Shown here: positions 57,473-64,000 of the stretch, one piece after another | How positions within the stretch are numbered: position 1 is the stretch's first letter | Layout: each line of letters begins with the position of its first letter | DNA from: Emmonsiellopsis sp. PD_33 | Lineage: Eukaryota; Ascomycota; Eurotiomycetes; Onygenales; Ajellomycetaceae | Direction: 5' to 3' | DNA: 64,000 bases | NCBI GenBank assembly: GCA_032988165.1 | Contig: JANTQF010000064.1 | Coordinates: 1 to 64,000, forward strand | The notes under the pieces: generated by a model | Databases searched by the model: none | What the model was told of the DNA's origin: nothing | Seen by the model: the letters and a program-made list of their open reading frames with translations, nothing else | Made by a program: the position numbers and the translations under genes

Positions 57473-59715
57473 CAAGTCTGGGGGGCTTGATAAAGATCTG
57501 CTTCGAAGATAATACAGGACTTTGATTTTTCGTGTAACGTCAAGGCGGGTGTTTTGAAATCGCGATATCACGTGGCTATTTAGCCCTAAATGAGTACGGA
57601 TATCAGCCTTGGAATTCATCTTTCATCTACATCTCCAGTCACTGATATCTACATAAGTGTTGTAACCTGTAGGATAACTAATTGCTTGGCCATGTTTGGT
57701 CTTGCTGGAAGATATCCTCTGACGGCCACCAATCCTTTGTTCCCATTTAAATATTGGATCCCTGCCGCCTGATTGGCAAGATTCATCCGGTTCGTGAGCA
57801 CAGTTCTTTGTCCTGTTGCTATTCTTTGGTCTGGTCTCATTGGATTGGCGCTCTGGTAGGATGGCAATAGGTAGAGAGTATTCGGGAGTAGGGAAGAGGT
57901 GTGATATTCTGCAGTCTCAAATTCAGGGTCAGCGCGAAGTATTTTTTTGAAGGTAGCTAGTATGGATGGTGTCCTGTTCTTTGATTCGGTGGAATGGCCC
58001 GGATCCCTCAGAAATATTATGCAGCGGCTCATCCCACAATTGAAAATTTGCTCAGCAGGAGAAGGGAATTTGCGAGGCCCGGATTTTTCAGTCCCGGATC
58101 GAGGCATAGTATTGATACATCTATCATCGATATTCGCTAAAGTCCAATAGGGGCATGTGGGTGCTACTATGTATCAGGAAAGTTATATGGATATATTTGC
58201 CAGAGTCATAGTTTGCATGTAAGTAGGAAACTCTTCTGAAGAGTTATCAGCCTGTAGGCTGTGGCTCGTGAGAGACAAGGGAAAGGAAAAAGCAACCAGA
58301 AAAAGAAAAGAACTTCTTGCTATCAGGCACCTCCAAGGTTGAAACAACCTTTCGCACTTGCGCAACTAATAATAAGTTAACTAAACTTTGTGGGGCGCTT
58401 GCAGGGAATAAATACTCCCCACGACAATAGTATATAGTGAGAATAGTAGCACAGTAGCCCGATTCATTGTATCAGAGATGGAACACACGGAAACGCGATT
58501 CTCATTTGCGCCGGCTACTACGCATACAGGGGGCTTTTTACGTAACGATGACAATGAAACGGTCTTATTCACGCAAGAGCCAGTGGTTGAAGTCAGGCAA
58601 ACTCCAGTTCCTGCTACTCTCATTGGTGGAGGCCATTCATCTATTATTCAAGTTGTCCCAATAACCTGGCTGTGTTGATCTTTATTGATGCAATGTGCAA
58701 TCCCCTTTTCACTCATGAGCACTGCGTACTTGGCTTGAAGGATAGCAAGAGTTTTGGGTTAAAAGTAATATCTGTGGACTGATTTCTCTAGATCTTCCGA
58801 CTGATATGGTGATAAGATTATCCACTCCGTAGAGTAGCCATTAAGCATAGATCTCTAGTCAAAGCTTTTAAACCCGCCACCTAAAATGCTCTGCATTGAA
58901 CCAGGCAGAATGTAACCATATCCACGTGGTGCTCGTCGGCCTTCAGTCGCGCAAGTCCATTGGATGGTACCAAAATCTCGACAGAGCTCTCGAGGCCATT
59001 GCTTTGCATTAGGGCCAGCAAATAACTAACTAACCAATGGCTGGCTGACTGGCTGGGATTGGCTAATTAACCATATAAAGTTGTGCTTCTTTTCACCTAG
59101 ACTACTGGTGAATGAATCAAGTTTTGGAGATATCATACCCTATCTTCAGCCATCCACAACGGAGAGACTAAAGGTTGCATATGGTGATATAAATGTGGTG
59201 TGAGAAACACCCGGAGCGGTTGATGGTGGGTAGGAAGGCAAAATTTTAGTGATTTCAAAGCCGTAGGTAGTACGTTCGGATTTCAAGCTCATTCGGTAGA
59301 TACAAGTTAGTCTATATTGTACCTAACATACCTGAAACAGCAAAATGCGAAGTACTGAATTGCCATTTACTGCTAAGATGACAGAGATTTGTTTCCCCGT
59401 GATGTGCAGCACAAGCCTCTTGCAGATATTTGGAACACGCCTATTGTTTTGTGCATGGGAAGTAGGCTGAACAATATCAAGCTAATGCTTGTGGGTTGCC
59501 GTGTTCCACGTGGATGAAATATATTAGATTGACCGGGTTAGAAAACCTGTCTGGGAGCGGAGACCCCCCCAATAGTACATGGGAGGGGTATACCAGTAGA
59601 AAAACCGTTTCGTGCGTAGATAAAGGGCGTGGGATGCCCACCTCATCAAATTTGTCAGTGACCAGAGATATCTGGGTGACCATACGTCGTCTTCAACGCA
59701 ATATCCCTTCGAACT
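57473..59715. other. 2.2 kb interval between NRPS and P450
   Basis: It holds the NRPS 3' flank and P450 promoter. A minus-strand frame of 152 codons (57649-58107) and a plus-strand frame of 66 codons (58478-58678, starting MEHTETRFSFAPATTH) have ATG starts, but I recognise neither. They could be relics of cluster genes. Short direct repeats such as GGCTGGCTGACTGGCTGGG lie near 59041. Confidence 0.5.
58478..58678 (+). CDS. Possible small ORF of unknown nature between NRPS and P450
   Basis: The 66-codon frame has an ATG start and a balanced composition, with ETVLFTQEPVVEVRQTPVPA and LIGGGHSSIIQVVPI. It has no recognised motif, and an equally long minus-strand frame overlaps it. It may be chance or a gene relic. 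Confidence 0.2.
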   Translation: MEHTETRFSFAPATTHTGGFLRNDDNETVLFTQEPVVEVRQTPVPATLIGGGHSSIIQVVPITWLC

Positions 59716-61633
59716 ATGATGGCTTCCCCGTTGGCAGCAATTCTCTTAGGAGGGCTGGCTCTATTTTTGTATCGTCTCTCTCGAATCGGAAGACGGCCAC
59801 CAGGCTATCCTCCTGGGCCCCCAACATTGCCTTTAATCGGGAATCTCCATCAGATGCCCTCCACGGCCTTGCATATCCAGCTCCAAAAATGGGCAAAAGA
59901 ATATGGGTAAGTGGCAAGATGTGCAGAATACTGCTCCCAATATGCTGGTCATACTAACGACATCTCAGGCCAATCTTTTCGGTTATGCTCGGATGCAAGA
60001 CCATGATCGTGTTGACATCTCCTCATGCAGTGAAAGAGCTCTTGGACAAACGCAGCGGCATCTACTCCTCTCGCCCAGAACTGTATATCGCCCAGATATG
60101 CACCGGCCATAACAATATCGGGCTCATGGTAATATCTTAGCCACCAAAGCCATTCAAGGCCCAAACAGCTGATACTGGTGTACAGCCATATGGTGCTAGA
60201 TGGCGAATGTTCCGAAAATTGACCCATACCAACCTCAATATCAATGCCGCCAAATCATATGTGCCGTATCAAAACCTCGAGAACAAGCAAATGTTAAGTG
60301 ATATGCTTGATCGACCGGAACTGTTCATCCAGCACCTGCGCCGGTATACTAGCTCCTTAACCACACAGATGTTATTTGGTGTGCGTACCTGTGCTATGGA
60401 TGATCCATTCATCACCCAGCTATTTGAGGTATTTGAGGACCATCATCTTCCCATGAGTGCCATTTTTATCTCCGTATTTGCTAAAAACGGTGTAGGATAC
60501 CAGAAAGCTTTCGGTGATAATAAGGTCTTCGGCCGCCGCGTTCCTTGATATTTTTCCGGCTTTGAGAGTCCTTCCAGACTTTCTTCTCCCTCAACGCCGG
60601 TATGCAAAGTCATTGTACTATGAGAATCGAAGTCACCTTGGCGATATATGGTCAAAAGTTAAAACTGCCACCGAAAATGGCACAGCCAAGGTAACTTCAA
60701 AGTAGTAGGATGGCAAAATAAGTTGGGACTGACATATTCGTAGCCATGTATCTCCATGGAGTTCCTACGAGATCAGCAAATCTCAGGATATTCCGACGAA
60801 GCAGCCGCTTTCATGGTTGGCACCTTATTAGAAGGCGGTACAGACACCACATCCAACACTTTGGTTGGTTTCGTGCAAGCTATGGTGCTTTTCCCCGAAG
60901 TTCAAAAGAAAGCCCAAGAAGACATCGACCGGATATGCGGCGACCGGCTCCCGACTATGGAAGACGAACCGAATCTGCAATACGTCCGTGCCTGTATCAA
61001 AGAAGTCCTGAGATGGATGCCAACAGCTATATTGGGCGTCCCGCACGCTGCCATCGAAGATGATGAATATATGGGTTATAAAATCCCCAAAGGTGCCGAT
61101 ATCGTATGCAATATCTGGTACGTAATCCCCTCAAGATGTTTTCTTTAGCGGGATAGGGCTAACAAACACATACTTCTCGACGCAGGGGTATCCACATGGA
61201 CGAGAACGTTTATCCCAATCCTAGAACCTTCGACCCGACCCGGTACGAACATGACTTCCAAACCGCATTTGAAGCCACCTGTAATCCAGATGTGTCGAAG
61301 CGTGACCATTTTGGCTTCGGTGCGGGTCGCAGAATCTGTCCTGGAATGCATGTCGCGGAGCGCTCCCTATATATAGGGATATCACGGTTACTTTGGGGGT
61401 TCAACATTGAGAAAGCCCTCGACGAAAATGGAAATGAGATTGTCCCAGACAGTAATAAGATAAAAGACGGTCTTCTCGCTATGCCGGAACCATTTCCAGC
61501 GAAGATCACCCCGCGTTCAGAAAGGCACGCACAAATTATCCGTGAGGAGTGGCACAAGTGTCAGGGTTTGCTAGACCAAGATATGCAGTGGAATGAAGTG
61601 CCCGCAGACATGGTCTGTAACAAAAATATGTGA
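59716..61633 (+). CDS. Cytochrome P450 monooxygenase
   Basis: This haem-thiolate oxygenase is membrane-anchored at the ER and fits as a tailoring enzyme for the adjacent NRPS/DMATS product. Six exons: 59716-59906, 59969-60128, 60186-60428, 60508-60690, 60744-61117 and 61186-61633, 532 aa. The N terminus has a hydrophobic anchor (SPLAAILLGGLALFLY) and the Pro-rich hinge PPGYPPGPPTLPLIGN. PYGARWRMFRK is the C-helix mark, EGGTDTTSNT the oxygen-binding I-helix, IKEVLRW the ExxR and FDPTRY the PERF-type segment. FGFGAGRRICPG carries the haem Cys. The third intron (60429-60507, GTATTT...GAAAG) is the least certain; it is the only choice I found that gives an acceptable length and keeps the frame. 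The class resembles O-methylsterigmatocystin oxidoreductase-type fungal P450s in general motif style. The substrate is unknown. Confidence 0.9.
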
Positions 61634-63089
61634 CGAGTCCTCCAAGTACATAGTAGGGAGCAGTCCACATGGTTGAAGAATTGCCTGGGCCAGGATTCTA
61701 GGAACCCAGCTTGTTAAGGGGGTTTCCTATTCTTTTTTCTTCCTTTTTTCGTCCTCCATCAAATGCGGAAGAGGCGGTCATTTCGGAGATTTCAAACTTC
61801 CAGGGACAAAGTGTGGATAATGGCAGCGGAGGGATATATAGTATCAATGAGAATGCGAGTTTCTAATTCGTGATCATAAATGAAAGAGAAATGGAAGACC
61901 AATATCCAACTGAGCAGCAGATTGGGGCAGGTTAATAACAACTTCGAAGGCATTTTTACGCGCCAAGCCACTCCCGAACTAACTAGTTAACTAGTTAACT
62001 AACTAAGTTAGCTAAATTAGTTAAGCGAGGCTCGCCTCTATCCTCCTTGTCTCCTCAATCCTCCCTCGATCTGACAGCATTGATAGTATGATTGCTGAAT
62101 AGAGGATACTACTGACGCCGATTTATGAAATTGAGACGTGCTAAGTACTAGTAATACTAGTACGTTTAAGACCTTCACTCATGTTGACCGTGTTCCACGT
62201 CTGCTGATGACCGATGATAGCAACATCGTCCGCCGCAGTCACGCAGCTGCGAGGAGAATGGATCATCAACACGGTTTTCAATGTTCCGTTGAGTTCTTTT
62301 TTGGCATGATCCCTACCGTCCTTGGGTATTGATGTCATTTTTGCGGTTATGATAACATTCAATGCTCATCGAGCTCCCATAAGATGTGCTCCATCCACCT
62401 GCTGCGAGGTGGTCACCCATTATGTTACGATAGGAAATCGCAGGAATATGCAATCGACGTATTTGCGGAACCGGCCCCGGTTTATACTACTGCATCGATC
62501 TTAATATTTTCATATCCTTGGTATACAGCAATCGCGAAGAGTACAGCGTACAATGCTCGATTTCTGCTCGTGCGAAGTGGAAACCGCGGCAGTTAGCTTT
62601 ACGTGGCAGCATGATGGCAGGATTGAAGCTGAACGCGGCTTTCTTTTTGAAATTATCATCACCTTCAACAAGCCGCTCAATATTTTTCCCAATCGGTTGA
62701 CCTCTAACCTTAATATATAGCCTAGTCAACTCCTGATGTCAAGCTGGTCGGTCAAAAGGAGCTATCGTTCGGTCACCCAACTATCAAAAATAGTTATCTC
62801 CGGGTATTGCTCCCCTGGTATGGAAAAAAACCGGCCTTGAATAACAATACGTCTGTTGATTCTGACAGGGTGAGACGGGACGAGCTCATTCTCCGTACTC
62901 AAGCTGCGAACCTGCCTGACCCTCCTACACCTACCATCCTCAGTTTGTTTAAGAGATGAGAAAAGCTGGAACTTCACGAAATTGCGACTCATGCTTTAGT
63001 CTTTGATAGCCCTAGGCAAGCAAGATATTTCAAGCCAAATGATTAATATGAGGAGCTACACCCGTTCTATCCAGCCTCCTATCAGCACA
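61634..63089. other. 1.5 kb gene-free stretch downstream of the P450
   Basis: It contains a TAACTAGT-type repeat at 61977-62024. No recognisable protein appears in any frame; short frames at 62320-62990 on both strands show no domain. Composition is AT-rich, consistent with decayed DNA at a cluster edge. Confidence 0.5.
61977..62024 (+). repeat. TAACTAGT/TTAGCTAA imperfect palindromic repeat
   Basis: About 48 bases are built from overlapping AACTAGTT and GTTAACTA units, partly self-complementary, followed directly by CGAGGCTCGCCTC, itself an inverted repeat. Confidence 0.7.
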
Positions 63090-63830
63090 ATGGACCGGAA
63101 AGTCACCACTTGGTCATGCATTGCCTTTTTCGCATTGGATCTCAACCGAAGTAACCTCAGTCAAGCAGATACCGATAATCCCCTTGAGGATTTGGGGATG
63201 AATACGAATGATACAAAATTTCTCGCAGTCACAATGAGATGTTCATATACGATTGGATTACCCAGTGTTCAGCCGCTAACTTGGACAGATGCTTATCTTA
63301 ACCTACTAGTACGCATCTGAGATTGTTCGCCAGAGGGCAGCTTTGGGATAGTTAAAAATGGTCTCTGTATTGTTTAATCGCGCTGGCAGTGTTGCCAACC
63401 CAGACTTCGAAACGGGGTTCATATGGCGTGGTGACGGTTTTGCTGTCCTGCTACCCGTAAGTGAATGTTGACATTCTGCTTACGGAGTATATACCTCGAG
63501 CGTTGTTAACACTGGCCAGCTCATCCAATGCAAGTTATTCTCCATTACCCCTTTTACATTGTGATTTGTATAGTTCTAATTCTTTTGGTGAGCAACAGAC
63601 TGCCGAGGGAACCGAGCTCGAATTTCAATCAACTGCTATAACCTCACTGCATATGTTGCCATCAAGCTATATGGTATGGCGCGGTAGGTTGGTGGGGCAC
63701 GAAGCTTGGTCAAAATACATGACAGAAGTACACACCCTGCCCGCTCTTTCCCTATTACCTATGAATTTTCAACTAATGGTCAACTAACGTTGTCTAACAG
63801 GAGAAAATCGATTACCTAGTGACTATTACT
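63090..63830 (+). pseudogene. Decayed MFS transporter (allantoate permease/DAL5-like)
   Basis: The segment MDRKVTTWSCIAFFALDLNR, continuing SNLSQADTDN and LEDLGMNTND, matches the start of the first transmembrane region of anion:cation symporter-type MFS proteins of fungi. After TND the frame is lost, apparently by loss of one T. Recognisable but frame-shifted pieces follow: a TTACCCAG (LPS) element, a stretch reading W-I-P-T with GQLW near 63310, a Y-x2-R-x-L element near 63500 and MLPSS near 63655. Stops occur in all frames. In a living gene this would encode a 12-helix transporter of roughly 480-500 residues, so most of it is missing or lies beyond 64000. Its place beside the P450 suggests a former cluster transporter or an unrelated relic. 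Confidence 0.55.
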
Positions 63831-64000
63831 AATGAAGGATGCGAATGATTTGATTTCCGCTTCGTTACTCGATTGTTGCATAAGCCAGAGATTTATAAGC
63901 TACCGCAATGGCCAAGCACTAATCGTGGCGAAGCTTAAAACGATGTTGATCTCCCGTCAAGGTGCTAGTTTCTTGAGACATTTATTGCTCGTATTTGTAC
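63831..64000. other. Window end
   Basis: No supportable coding region is seen. Further remnants of the transporter may continue beyond the window. Confidence 0.4.

Noticed and set aside
57649..58107. 152-codon minus-strand frame between NRPS and P450
   Set aside because: It has an ATG start but no recognisable family, no splice partners and overlapping frames on the other strand; too weak to list as a gene.

Overview
The window reads as nuclear DNA of a filamentous ascomycete. Genes are spread on both strands with 0.3-3.3 kb between them. Introns are short (51-350 nt) with fungal signals: GTAAGT/GTATGT-like donors, CTAAC branch sites and an AG acceptor. The protein families (fungal C2H2 regulators, arginine-specific CPSase, DMATS prenyltransferase, NRPS, P450) fit Pezizomycotina, most likely Eurotiomycetes. 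An Onygenales or Eurotiales source is my guess from general protein resemblance only; no species can be named. I rebuilt exon structures by hand from splice signals and frame continuity. All coordinates are inferred from sequence without transcripts.

Layout, 1-46 kb (mostly housekeeping). A large coiled-coil protein (2178-6202) is followed by 3.3 kb of gene-free DNA with hexamer repeats. Next come two multi-C2H2 regulators (9573-13544; 16136-19600, six exons) and NAD(P)H-hydrate dehydratase (20181-22098, minus, with an 11-nt micro-exon). SPT2 (minus) and ribosomal P2 (plus) are divergent from one promoter, followed by ribosomal uS19/RPS15. A small acidic protein, a SET/MYND lysine methyltransferase, the mitochondrial arginine CPSase large chain (32626-36663), a coiled-coil protein, a Cys-rich-tailed protein, a Gly/Asp-rich protein and a G-patch protein (GPATCH11-like) follow.

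Layout, 46-64 kb (accessory). A TauD-type Fe/2-oxoglutarate dioxygenase (46691-48076, minus) and a DMATS aromatic prenyltransferase (48666-50062, minus) are separated by a 1.4 kb divergent promoter from an NRPS (51489-57472, plus). A six-exon cytochrome P450 (59716-61633, plus) and a decayed MFS transporter (about 63090-63830) follow. The set looks like a specialised-metabolite gene cluster. The NRPS reads partial C, A, T, C, A remnant, T, C. That layout is the one described for fusarinine-type siderophore synthetases (SidD/NPS6), here beside an aromatic prenyltransferase instead of siderophore genes. The NRPS has an apparent frameshift before its A domain, and its last C domain has lost the catalytic His, so it may be diverged or decaying.

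The most checkable oddities are: a CPSase intron whose frame-keeping 3' end is CG beside an 8-base homopolymer; two GC-AG introns; an 11-nt exon; a zinc-finger block duplicated with its intron; the NRPS frameshift and lost His; and a recurring GGTTAGCGC promoter motif.
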